From Eubacteriaceae bacterium ES3 (GTDB lineage: Bacteria; Bacillota; Clostridia; Eubacteriales; Eubacteriaceae), in the NCBI GenBank assembly GCA_030586155.1, contig CP130741.1, forward strand, positions 1,730,680-1,794,679: a DNA stretch of 64,000 bases, in the 5' to 3' direction. This document shows, one piece after another, positions 25,931 through 33,661 of this stretch. The stretch's first letter is position 1. Every line of letters starts with the position of its first letter. A program made the translations under genes and the position numbers. Below the pieces are notes generated by a model. It had not been told where the DNA came from, ran no database searches, and worked only from the letters and a program-made list of their open reading frames with translations.

Positions 25931-26680
25931 ATGAATATTGAACAACTCAAAAAGCTACTATTAGAAGTGAAAAATGATCAATGTGATATTGAATCGGCAT
26001 TGGATCAGTTGAAAATCCTTCCCTATGAAGACCTGGAATACGCTAAGGTCGATCATCATCGTGAACTACGAAATGGGTACCCTGAAGTAATCTACAGTCC
26101 AGGCAAATCACTTGAGCAGATTAAAGGTATCGTTGAGAATATGTTAAAGCGTTCAAGCGGAAATATTCTTGCATCACGAGCTGATTTTTCTGTTTATGAA
26201 GCGATTAAATCTGTAACCAGTGATGCCATTTACTATGAGGAAGCGCGTTCGGTTGTTGTTAAACGGCAGGAATATAAAACCACAGAGTCCTATATTCTGG
26301 TTGTTTCAGCCGGTACTTCAGATATTCCTATTGCTGAAGAAGCCGCAATCACTGCTACAGTCATGGGTAATCAGGTTAAACGTCTATATGACGTAGGTGT
26401 TGCAGGAATTCACCGGCTTCTTAATAACGTTTCTATAATAAATGAAGCTAAAACTGTTATTGTCGTTGCCGGTATGGAAGGAGCTCTAGCCTCGGTTGTA
26501 GGAGGACTTACTGATAAACCGATCATTGCCGTACCGACTAGCATTGGCTATGGTGCTAATTTTGGTGGTGTTTCAGCTTTACTGGGAATGCTTACTTCCT
26601 GCGCTAGTGGAATAGGAGTTGTTAATATTGATAATGGTTTTGGTGCTGCTTGTATGGCTTCTAAGATCAACAAACTTTAG
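25931..26680 (+). CDS. larB: Nickel-pincer nucleotide biosynthesis carboxylase LarB
   Basis: LarB carboxylates and hydrolyses nicotinic acid adenine dinucleotide as the first step of nickel-pincer nucleotide synthesis. The 249-aa protein has an N-terminal helical part and a PurE-like C-terminal domain with LVVSAGTSDIPIAEEAA (about residues 120-136), YDVGVAGIHRL and MEGALASVVGGL. GGAGTGACTT precedes the ATG. It is paired with larC 29 bases downstream. Neither larE (the sulfur transferase) nor a larA-type racemase is in the window, which is unusual for a committed cofactor cluster. Confidence 0.92.
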   Translation: MNIEQLKKLLLEVKNDQCDIESALDQLKILPYEDLEYAKVDHHRELRNGYPEVIYSPGKSLEQIKGIVENMLKRSSGNILASRADFSVYEAIKSVTSDAIYYEEARSVVVKRQEYKTTESYILVVSAGTSDIPIAEEAAITATVMGNQVKRLYDVGVAGIHRLLNNVSIINEAKTVIVVAGMEGALASVVGGLTDKPIIAVPTSIGYGANFGGVSALLGMLTSCASGIGVVNIDNGFGAACMASKINKL

Positions 26681-26709
26681 TTTTATGAGTACATCAAAGG
26701 AGTATGACA

Positions 26710-27861
26710 ATGAAATTATTATATTTTGACTGCTTTTCGGGTATTAGTGGTGATATGGTTTTGGGGGCATTTATCGATTTAGGTATTGATCCACAATTAC
26801 TTATCGATGAATTGGCAAAGTTGAATCTTTCGGGTTATGAAATTTTAGCAGAAAAAACGATGAAAAAAGGAATTAGCGGCACCCATTGTCATGTTCATAT
26901 TCTCAATGATACACACCATCACCGTCATTATTCAGATATTGAACGCATTATACTAAACTCTACACTTACTGATTCTGTTAAGAATACAGCTCTGGCAATT
27001 TTTAAAAGAGTAGCTATTGCTGAAGGAAAAGTTCACAATGTTCCAATGGAAAGAGTACACTTTCATGAGGTTGGAGCTCTTGATTCGATTATCGATATAG
27101 TTGGTGCTTCAATTTGTTTTCACCATTTAAATCCAGATATTGTATACGGATCAAAAATAAATGTCGGAAGTGGTTGGGTTCGCTGTGCCCATGGTTTACT
27201 TCCTGTTCCAGCTCCCGCTACTGCTGAAATATTGTGTGACTCGGGTTTTGAAATCTATTCTAAGGCAATAGACGGTGAATCTGCTACACCTACTGGTGTG
27301 GCTATCATATCCGAGCTTGGTACGTATTCTCCTGTTACACCAACTTTTGCTCCGGTTAAAACAGGATATGGCTTTGGTACAAAGGATTTCGGGATATTAA
27401 ATGCCTTACGAATCATTCAGGGAGAAAAGGCCGATACGATGGAAACGATGGTTATTGAAACCAATATGGACGATATGACCGGTGAAATGGCCGGCTATGT
27501 TTTAGAAAAATTAATGCAGGCAGGTGCTTTGGATGCATTTTATACTCCTATTTACATGAAAAAAAATAGACCGGGTATTCATCTAACAGTATTGTGTCAG
27601 GAAAAAAAGCTATCTACCTTGGAAGAATTGATACTAAAGGAAACCTCTACGATTGGAATTAGAAAATATCCAGTTACCAGAACCTGTATGGACAGATCTT
27701 TTAGAACTATAAATACACCTTATGGGGATGTTAATTTAAAAGTAGTAGATCACGGAAATATTCATCGTGAAAGTCCTGAGTATGAAGATTTAAAAAAAGT
27801 TGCAATTAATTCTGGTAAATCACTTTATGAAGTCATTGACCTTGTTAACGCACTTAAATAA
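26710..27861 (+). CDS. larC: Nickel-pincer cofactor nickel-insertion protein LarC
   Basis: LarC inserts nickel into the pincer nucleotide using CTP. The protein has 383 aa in one uninterrupted frame, whereas Lactiplantibacillus larC is made by ribosomal frameshifting. The N-terminus LLYFDCFSGISGDM, the His-rich segment near 67-75 (HHHRH), RVHFHEVGALDSI and ESATPTGVAI are typical. The first in-frame ATG (26704) lies one base after AAAGGAG, so ATG at 26710 is preferred. It is the last gene of the sigma-54 locus; no hairpin separates it from the tRNA promoter. Confidence 0.92.
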   Translation: MKLLYFDCFSGISGDMVLGAFIDLGIDPQLLIDELAKLNLSGYEILAEKTMKKGISGTHCHVHILNDTHHHRHYSDIERIILNSTLTDSVKNTALAIFKRVAIAEGKVHNVPMERVHFHEVGALDSIIDIVGASICFHHLNPDIVYGSKINVGSGWVRCAHGLLPVPAPATAEILCDSGFEIYSKAIDGESATPTGVAIISELGTYSPVTPTFAPVKTGYGFGTKDFGILNALRIIQGEKADTMETMVIETNMDDMTGEMAGYVLEKLMQAGALDAFYTPIYMKKNRPGIHLTVLCQEKKLSTLEELILKETSTIGIRKYPVTRTCMDRSFRTINTPYGDVNLKVVDHGNIHRESPEYEDLKKVAINSGKSLYEVIDLVNALK

Positions 27862-27876
27862 AATTAAAAAAAACAT

Positions 27877-27904
27877 TTGCATTATGTTAAAATTGTGTTA
27901 TAAT
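27877..27904 (+). promoter_or_regulatory. tRNA-Arg promoter
   Basis: TTGCAT (27877-27882), 16-base spacer, TATAAT (27899-27904), 40 bases ahead of the mature tRNA 5' end. Confidence 0.75.
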
Positions 27905-27944
27905 ATTTTTTGTGGCCGACAGAAAGTTTCTTAGGTCACGTCGC

Positions 27945-28022
<78 letters not shown>

Positions 28023-28027
28023 TTATT

Positions 28028-28042
28028 TCAATTTATATGATT
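28028..28042 (+). repeat. Island left-end copy of a 15-base direct repeat
   Basis: Exact match to 35703-35717. It begins 18 bases after the start of the attL-like core; possible arm-type recombinase site. Confidence 0.55.
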
Positions 28043-28054
28043 ATTAATAAACTT

Positions 28055-28080
28055 AAGAACTTCTTATGAAGTTCTTTTTT
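28055..28080 (+). terminator. Terminator now serving tRNA-Arg
   Basis: A 9-base-pair perfect stem (28055-28063 with 28068-28076), TTAT loop and a T-run, 34 bases after the tRNA. Confidence 0.85.
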
Positions 28081-28347
28081 TATAACCAACTGATAACTAT
28101 TAATATACGTTCTAGTCAAACAAATTGATAGTACTGCAAGCTAGCAGCTTATTTTGAATAAGTTTTATTCTTTGATTTGATTTATATCAACGTGTGACAG
28201 AATATAAAAAACAACTGATTATTACTAATCAGCTGTTAAAGAAAATGCATTTAATTCAATATCGCTGCGGTAATCCTAACAAATTCAATGTAACAATTTT
28301 GTGATCAAAATTATCGATATACTTAGAAACTTGATAATCATTTTCTA
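28081..28347. other. Gene-free stretch at the island left end
   Basis: No supportable reading frame. It contains the minus-strand terminator at 28210-28237 and an isolated FNR-like palindrome, TTGAT-N4-ATCAA, at 28177-28190 with no gene start in a useful position. Confidence 0.6.
28210..28237 (-). terminator. Terminator for the cupin gene (minus strand)
   Basis: A 12-base stem with one mismatch (28210-28221 with 28226-28237). On the minus strand it is followed by TTTTTT; it lies about 110 bases past the cupin stop. Confidence 0.7.
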
Positions 28348-28671
28348 TTATTCTTTATAGTGTTTCGGTGCCGGCGCCTTAACCACAACGAGTTCCAGCG
28401 TCTCTTGGTGACTGTTGCCGACATTCATTTTTATATTGTAGGGGATTTCCAACAGTGACCCTTTCGGATAATCATGTGCCTCCTGCTCATCAAGCCTGAT
28501 GGTCAGATCCCCTCTGATTACATTCATATATACGTTGGAATTGGAATAATGTTCCGGCAGGCCCTCGCCTTGGCCAAAAACCATATGAATGTAATTAATA
28601 TTTTCATCCATAATCAGTTTTTCAACCTTTTTGTCATCGGTGGTACTGTACTGATGTACTTTTTCAATCAT
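28348..28671 (-). CDS. Small cupin-domain protein
   Basis: A 107-aa single-domain cupin. The first motif region is FGQGEGLPEHYSNSNVYMNVIRG, of which the core is GEGLPEHYSNSNVYM (about residues 35-49). The second region is DYPKGSLLEIPYNIKMNV (about 67-84). Compared with catalytic cupins, histidines are sparse: H40 is kept, while the second-motif His is absent, so metal catalysis is uncertain. It is divergent from the Crp/Fnr gene; in anaerobes such small cupins often accompany redox-stress operons. Function unknown. Confidence 0.7.
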   Translation of the reverse strand: MIEKVHQYSTTDDKKVEKLIMDENINYIHMVFGQGEGLPEHYSNSNVYMNVIRGDLTIRLDEQEAHDYPKGSLLEIPYNIKMNVGNSHQETLELVVVKAPAPKHYKE

Positions 28672-28757
28672 TGTTTGTTCCTCACTTTCAATTTTTAAAT
28701 TTTTTATTTTTTATTTTTATTTTTTAAACTATTTTATTCAAACCTTCTCAATCGTCG

Positions 28758-28787
28758 TTGTTTCTTTTAACCCCTATCCGCTATAAT
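28758..28787 (+). promoter_or_regulatory. Promoter for the Crp/Fnr regulator
   Basis: TTGTTT (28758-28763), 18-base spacer, TATAAT (28782-28787), 22 bases ahead of the start codon and its GGAGGT site. Confidence 0.55.
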
Positions 28788-28809
28788 TTCACTATCGGAG
28801 GTAAATCCC

Positions 28810-29475
28810 ATGTCAGCAAACACCCATCCCTATCAGTCTACTATTCTAGACAAGCTGCCAGCCCAGCTCATCGCCAATTGTCTTTCAAACGGCTCATTTG
28901 TGCTAAAATCTTTTCATAAAAATGAAGTTGTCCATTTTGAAGGCGAAGCCTGTGAGCAGATCGAAATCATTTTAAGTGGTGAAATCGTCATCGAACGCAT
29001 CGGCATCTCCGGCGATCTGATGACCGTCAGTTATTTTCATAAAGGCCAAATTATTGGTGCCAATCTTATTTTTTCGAGTACTGAACACTACCCCATGACC
29101 ATCACTTCCCGAAAACCAACAAAGGTGCTCAGCATTGGAAAAAGTCTTCTGCTTAAACTCTGCCAAGACTATCCCGATTTTATGATGGCTTATATCAAAA
29201 TCATTTCCGATTTATCGGTCCTCATTGGACTAAAAATGAAGAACCGGGTCAGTCGAACAATCCGCCAAAGCATTATCACTTACCTTGCCCGTCAGTCTAA
29301 GCTGCAGGACACCACCACCATCCGCTTGACCTTATCTAAAAAAGCCCTGGCGGAAATGTTTGGTGTCAGCCGCACCTCGCTTTCTCGGGAATTACAGAAA
29401 ATGCGACTCGAAGGACTCATTGATTTTGATTCAAAATCGATCACGCTGCTTGCTAAAGAGCTAATTCAGGATTAA
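28810..29475 (+). CDS. Crp/Fnr-family regulator, HcpR-like by context
   Basis: A 221-aa regulator. The N-terminal cyclic-nucleotide-binding fold spans about 15-130, a long dimer helix 130-155, and the C-terminal winged HTH has recognition helix VSRTSLSRELQKM (about 193-205). The clustered cysteines of FNR are missing, so it is not an FNR-type iron-sulfur sensor; haem or redox sensing as in HcpR proteins is possible. Adjacent hcp and the two GTTRC-N4-GYAAC palindromes upstream of hcp and of the permease pair make it the likely activator of both. It ends three bases before the convergent ferredoxin-permease gene. Confidence 0.85.
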   Translation: MSANTHPYQSTILDKLPAQLIANCLSNGSFVLKSFHKNEVVHFEGEACEQIEIILSGEIVIERIGISGDLMTVSYFHKGQIIGANLIFSSTEHYPMTITSRKPTKVLSIGKSLLLKLCQDYPDFMMAYIKIISDLSVLIGLKMKNRVSRTIRQSIITYLARQSKLQDTTTIRLTLSKKALAEMFGVSRTSLSRELQKMRLEGLIDFDSKSITLLAKELIQD

Positions 29476-29477
29476 TC

Positions 29478-30200
29478 TTACTCTTTGAGGATAATCGCTT
29501 TTGACGGACATTTTTGGGCGGTTGTCACCAGCTCTTCCCGCTTTGTAACAAGGGTTTCGACACCCTGCTTATCTGAGCAGATAACCGTCGCTTTCCCGTC
29601 TTTCATCTCAAATACATCAGGCATTGACCGCACACAAGCAGTGCAACCAATACAATAGTCCTTTTGTATTGCAATTGCCTGCTCATTAGGACTATCTTCC
29701 CCCTGAATTTTAATCCCGACGTTTTTTATCATGATACCCATCCCAAGGATAAAGATAACCGTTAAAATCCAGCGCACCAGCATAAATTCCGGGCCCAGAA
29801 ATTTAGCCTCATTTGCCAGCATGGGCACTTTAATGACTGCCCAGGCACTTAAAATGACAACCACATTGCCAACACTGGCCCCTTTCTGATGCAGGGTTTT
29901 AGCAATCGGAAAAGCCGCATAGATAGGGCCTGCCGATAGACTGCCAAAAGCCAGAGCCAGAATCATACCGGTGATACCGGACTGGTTTCCCATTCGTTTA
30001 ACAATCCACTCTTTTGGTACCAATACCTCAATTGCTACGGTGAGTAAAAAAATCACCGGCAGAATCTGAGCCATTTCAATCAAATAATAAGTGGTGTTTT
30101 CCCACGCTAATTTAGCAATATCCCTGTTAAAGACAAGCAAGAACAAATAAATACCTGCCACAATCAAAAGCAATTTGTTTTTTCTTAGAACTGAAATCAT
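29478..30200 (-). CDS. Permease half fused to a C-terminal [4Fe-4S] ferredoxin domain
   Basis: A 240-aa membrane protein with about four or five hydrophobic segments (residues 8-160) and a soluble ferredoxin tail (about 175-240). The permease part has FGSLSAGPIYAAFPIA, the glycine/proline loop of the DUF318/YraQ-like permease group. The tail has CIGCTAC near 183 and the distal CPSKAI near 231, supplying four cysteines for a single cluster. It overlaps the other half by four bases (ATGA). The pair probably forms one transporter; the ferredoxin suggests redox coupling or sensing. Substrate unknown. Confidence 0.75.
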   Translation of the reverse strand: MISVLRKNKLLLIVAGIYLFLLVFNRDIAKLAWENTTYYLIEMAQILPVIFLLTVAIEVLVPKEWIVKRMGNQSGITGMILALAFGSLSAGPIYAAFPIAKTLHQKGASVGNVVVILSAWAVIKVPMLANEAKFLGPEFMLVRWILTVIFILGMGIMIKNVGIKIQGEDSPNEQAIAIQKDYCIGCTACVRSMPDVFEMKDGKATVICSDKQGVETLVTKREELVTTAQKCPSKAIILKE

Positions 30201-30682
30201 GCTAAAATCACCCCCATCAATATCGCAATTAAAACAGCACCAATAAAGCTGAGCAGATTCCGTAAAAGAGCAAAACGGGTTCCAAATTCTTTTTTCTCCA
30301 GTGGAAAAGTCACAACGCCAACCATGGTAAGGGTTGTCAAAAAAGCGACCCCCGGTACGATACTCGCACCGGAATCAACGAGTGATCCCACCAGCGGAAA
30401 AGCGACAAATGCCGGAATTAAAGTAAGGCTTCCGACAATCGCCGCCGCCACCGTTGTTAAAAGAATATTGCCAGAACCCAATACATTTTTAATGGTATCC
30501 GGCGGAATAAGGGTTAAAATCAGACCAATCATAAAGATAATTCCCACAATATCACCCAGCATGTTTTTCATCATCCCGCGTGTTTTCTTCATGGCTTCTT
30601 TTGTTTCTGCTCTCTTGCGGACAAAAGCTAATATAAAAACGATCAGTCCGACAATCCAGAAGCCAATGGTAAAGATATCCAT
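30197..30682 (-). CDS. Permease half, partner of the ferredoxin-permease
   Basis: A 161-aa protein with four hydrophobic segments and the loop TLIPAFVAFPLVGSLVDSG, analogous to the glycine/proline loop of its partner. The frame is open to 30730, but AAAGGAGAAGAA directly precedes the ATG at 30682, and the inferred transcription start (about 30704) lies inside the longer frame. First gene of a two-gene operon divergent from hcp. Confidence 0.75.
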   Translation of the reverse strand: MDIFTIGFWIVGLIVFILAFVRKRAETKEAMKKTRGMMKNMLGDIVGIIFMIGLILTLIPPDTIKNVLGSGNILLTTVAAAIVGSLTLIPAFVAFPLVGSLVDSGASIVPGVAFLTTLTMVGVVTFPLEKKEFGTRFALLRNLLSFIGAVLIAILMGVILA

Positions 30683-30710
30683 TTCTTCTCCTTTCCGATT
30701 CTTTTTCTCA

Positions 30711-30754
30711 ATCATACCGGAAAGTTTCAAAAAAAGGTGTTACTCATGTAACAC
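30711..30754 (-). promoter_or_regulatory. Permease promoter with Crp/Fnr-type operator
   Basis: Operator GTGTTAC-TCAT-GTAACAC (30737-30754), a perfect 7-base inverted repeat. On the minus strand TATGAT (30716-30711) is a -10 element. A start seven bases on (30704) places the operator centre at -41.5, the class II activator position. Confidence 0.7.
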
Positions 30755-30816
30755 TTTATAATAATCGCTATTCTTACCATCCTAATTTTCAAATAAAAAT
30801 TAATTTTTTTATTTTT

Positions 30817-30858
30817 GTTGCAAATGCAACCGCAAAAATAATAATAAAGTTGTATTAT
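30817..30858 (+). promoter_or_regulatory. hcp promoter with Crp/Fnr-type operator
   Basis: Operator GTTGC-AAAT-GCAAC (30817-30830), a perfect palindrome of the same GTTRC-N4-GYAAC form as the permease site. TATTAT (30853-30858) as -10 gives a start at 30865 and the operator centre at -41.5. TATAAA at 30859-30864 is an alternative -10. Confidence 0.65.
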
Positions 30859-30985
30859 TATAAACAGAAACCCGATTGATTTTATTTTTCCTTACATTAA
30901 CGGTTTAATAAAAACGTTTCGGGTAAATAAACTTATGTATTCGCCTTAAATAAACCATTACAATTTAGAGAAAAGAGGTACTAGA

Positions 30986-32542
30986 ATGAAAGATATGTTT
31001 TGTTTTCAATGTGAGCAGACAGCCAAAGGAACCGGCTGTGAGGTTAAAGGGGTTTGTGGAAAGACTGCTCCTGTAGCTGGTCTTCAGGATAAATTAGTCG
31101 GAGCCTGTATTGGCCTGGCCAAAGCTGTTCAGAAAAAAGGCGCCAGCCAAGCCACTGATGCCTGCATCAAGAAAGCTTTGTTCACAACGGTTACCAACGT
31201 CAGTTTTGAGAGCGAAAGCCTTAAAATTATGGTTGACTGCGTCGATCAAATGAAAGCCGATCTGGACCCGACTGCTAAAGACTACACCATGGCGGATCTG
31301 TGGGATGACAATGAAGATATCCGTTCTTTGAAAACGCTTATTCTTTTAGGGATTAAGGGAATGGCCGCTTATGCCCACCATGCAGAAATTCTCGGTTATC
31401 GAGATCCCGAAGTCGATGCCTTCTTCTATGAAGCCCTTGCCGCTGTAGGCTCCGATCTGGGCATGGATACGCTGCTGCCACTGGTTTTAAAAACCGGCGA
31501 GATTAATCTCAAATGCATGGCTCTGCTGGATCAGGCCAATACCGAAACCTACGGAACACCGGTACCGACTGAAGTGCCTCTAACCATTGAAAAAGGACCC
31601 TTTATCATCATTACCGGTCACGATCTGCACGACCTAAAACTGCTTCTGGATCAAACCCAGGGCAAAGGCATTAATATTTATACCCACGGTGAAATGCTTC
31701 CTGCCCATGCTTATCCGGAACTTAAAAAATACAGCCAGCTAAAAGGGAACTTTGGAACCGCCTGGCAGAACCAGCAAAAGGAATTTGCCGATGTTCCCGC
31801 ACCAGTACTTTTCACGACCAACTGTATTATGCCTGTAAAAGACAGTTATTCCGATCGTATTTTTACCACTGATGTGGTTCAATACCCGGATATGATTCAC
31901 GTTGGCAAAGAAAAAGATTTCACCCCAGTCATTGAAAAAGCCCTTGAACTGGGCGGTTATCCGGAAGACCACGAAATGACGGGCATTAACGGCGGTAAAA
32001 AGGTTCTGACCGGTTTTGGACACGGAACCGTTTTAGGGGTTGCCGATAAGGTTATCGATGCGGTTAAGGATGGTGCGATTAAACACTTCTTCCTGGTTGG
32101 CGGCTGTGACGGCGCTAAAACCGGACGTAACTACTATACCGAGTTTGTTGAAAAAACGCCGGATGACACGGTCGTTTTAACCCTTGCCTGCGGAAAATTC
32201 CGTTTCAACGACCTCGATCTGGGCACCATTGGTGGCCTGCCCCGTCTGATGGATATGGGCCAGTGTAATGACGCCTATTCGGCTATCAAGGTGGCTGTCG
32301 CCCTGGCCGAAGCCTTTGACTGCGGGGTTAATGATCTGCCTCTGAGCATGGTCTTATCCTGGTACGAACAAAAAGCGGTCTGTATCCTCTTAACCCTCCT
32401 GCACTTAGGCATTAAAAATATTCTTTTAGGACCATCACTGCCGGCCTTTGTCTCACCAAATGTCTTAAATGTCCTGGTTGAAAATTATAACATTGGACCA
32501 ATCACCACTGTTGAAGCTGACATGGCAAAATGCCTGGCCTAA
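30986..32542 (+). CDS. hcp: Hybrid cluster protein (hydroxylamine reductase / NO reductase)
   Basis: Cytoplasmic iron-sulfur-oxo protein that reduces hydroxylamine in vitro and handles nitric oxide in vivo. The 518-aa length and the N-terminal Cys pattern C6-x2-C9-x8-C18-x5-C24 fit class I Hcp with one [4Fe-4S] cluster. Hybrid-cluster ligand regions include GHDLHD near 211, GGCDGAKTGR near 373 and LACGKFRF near 403. The codon choice is richer in G+C than neighbours outside the island. A matching Crp/Fnr operator sits in its promoter. No hcr reductase gene is adjacent, so electrons may come from AsrA/B-type or ferredoxin partners. Confidence 0.96.
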   Translation: MKDMFCFQCEQTAKGTGCEVKGVCGKTAPVAGLQDKLVGACIGLAKAVQKKGASQATDACIKKALFTTVTNVSFESESLKIMVDCVDQMKADLDPTAKDYTMADLWDDNEDIRSLKTLILLGIKGMAAYAHHAEILGYRDPEVDAFFYEALAAVGSDLGMDTLLPLVLKTGEINLKCMALLDQANTETYGTPVPTEVPLTIEKGPFIIITGHDLHDLKLLLDQTQGKGINIYTHGEMLPAHAYPELKKYSQLKGNFGTAWQNQQKEFADVPAPVLFTTNCIMPVKDSYSDRIFTTDVVQYPDMIHVGKEKDFTPVIEKALELGGYPEDHEMTGINGGKKVLTGFGHGTVLGVADKVIDAVKDGAIKHFFLVGGCDGAKTGRNYYTEFVEKTPDDTVVLTLACGKFRFNDLDLGTIGGLPRLMDMGQCNDAYSAIKVAVALAEAFDCGVNDLPLSMVLSWYEQKAVCILLTLLHLGIKNILLGPSLPAFVSPNVLNVLVENYNIGPITTVEADMAKCLA

Positions 32543-32572
32543 TTAAAACTTTTTTTAATTAACTTTTTAAAG

Positions 32573-32615
32573 AAGTCTGTCAGCTATTACTCATTCGGTA
32601 ATGGCTAACAGACTT
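32573..32615 (+). terminator. Long hairpin between hcp and asrA
   Basis: Stem AAGTCTGT/ACAGACTT extended by AGC/GCT and ATTAC/GTAAT with single mismatches. The following sequence is only moderately T-rich, so it may be a weak terminator that lets some transcription into asrABC. Confidence 0.55.
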
Positions 32616-32650
32616 CATTCTTCATGCAAAAAATCAAGGAGGACTTGTTA

Positions 32651-33661
32651 ATGGGTTATCAAACCAGTCTTAAAATAATGAATACTATTTTTGATTCGCT
32701 TGCAAAAGACTATACCATCTACGCACCCAAGCGCTTTAAAGGTGACGGAACTTTTGTTGATATAGACACCATCCGCTACGGCGAAATTACTGATCTTTCA
32801 GAAATAGAATTTTCTCAGAAATCGGATTATTCGTTTAAAGAAATCCTACTTCCCATCTCTGAAACGCTCTTTTATTTTACCGAAAATGAAATCAAGGAAT
32901 CTGATCCACCTAAAAAAAGCGCCCTTGTTTTTCTACGCAGCTGTGATCTTCACGGTCTCAAGCGACTGGATACAATCTACCTGAAAAACGGTCCGGTGGA
33001 TTCTTTTTACCAGCGACTGCGTGATAATGTCAAGTTTATCTTAATGGGATGTGAGACATCTTTTGAAAACTGCTTCTGTGTTTCTATGGGTACGCAAGAA
33101 TCAGTCGACTATGACGCTTATCTTAAAATTATCGATCAAACTGTTTTTGTCGACAGCCATTGGGACAGACTCAACACCGTTCTAGCTAATGAAAGTCAAA
33201 CAGAAGTAGTACCTGATTTTGTTTCTGAAAACCAGACAGTCGTTGAAATTCCCGAAGTTATTTCGCCAGCGCTTTTCGACTCCCCGCTTTGGGATGATTA
33301 CCAGAACCGCTGCATAGCCTGTGGCCGCTGCAATTTTGTTTGTCCAACCTGTACCTGTTTTACCATGCAGGATCTTTTCTACACCGATAACGGCAAAGCT
33401 GGTGAACGTCGCCGTGTTTGGGCCTCCTGTCACGTTGATGGCTATACCGACATGGCTGGTGGACACGCTTTTAGAAAAGACAAAAGCCAACGGATGCGTT
33501 TTAAGGTACTCCACAAAATTAATGATTACAAACGCCGCTTTGGGGAACATATGTGTATCGGCTGCGGCCGCTGTGACGACGTCTGTCCGGAATACATTTC
33601 TTTTTCTAACTGCATTAACAAACTTAACGCTTTAGTAAAGGAGGATCAATCACATGACTAA
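32651..33661 (+). CDS. asrA: Anaerobic sulfite reductase subunit A
   Basis: Ferredoxin-like electron-transfer subunit of the assimilatory-type, NADH-linked AsrABC sulfite reductase. 336 aa. The C-terminal half carries two [4Fe-4S] motifs, CIACGRCNFVCPTC (about residue 221) and CIGCGRCDDVCPEY (about 301). The N-terminal half contains RSCDLHGLKRLD, typical of AsrA and related hydrogenase beta-type subunits. ATG at 32651 follows AAGGAGGA; the in-frame ATG nine codons upstream overlaps that site. It overlaps asrB by eight bases. Confidence 0.93.
   Translation: MGYQTSLKIMNTIFDSLAKDYTIYAPKRFKGDGTFVDIDTIRYGEITDLSEIEFSQKSDYSFKEILLPISETLFYFTENEIKESDPPKKSALVFLRSCDLHGLKRLDTIYLKNGPVDSFYQRLRDNVKFILMGCETSFENCFCVSMGTQESVDYDAYLKIIDQTVFVDSHWDRLNTVLANESQTEVVPDFVSENQTVVEIPEVISPALFDSPLWDDYQNRCIACGRCNFVCPTCTCFTMQDLFYTDNGKAGERRRVWASCHVDGYTDMAGGHAFRKDKSQRMRFKVLHKINDYKRRFGEHMCIGCGRCDDVCPEYISFSNCINKLNALVKEDQSHD

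Noticed and set aside
28680-28740. T/A-rich tract upstream of the cupin gene as a possible repeat element
   Set aside because: Simple low-complexity sequence without a defined unit; normal for A+T-rich promoters.
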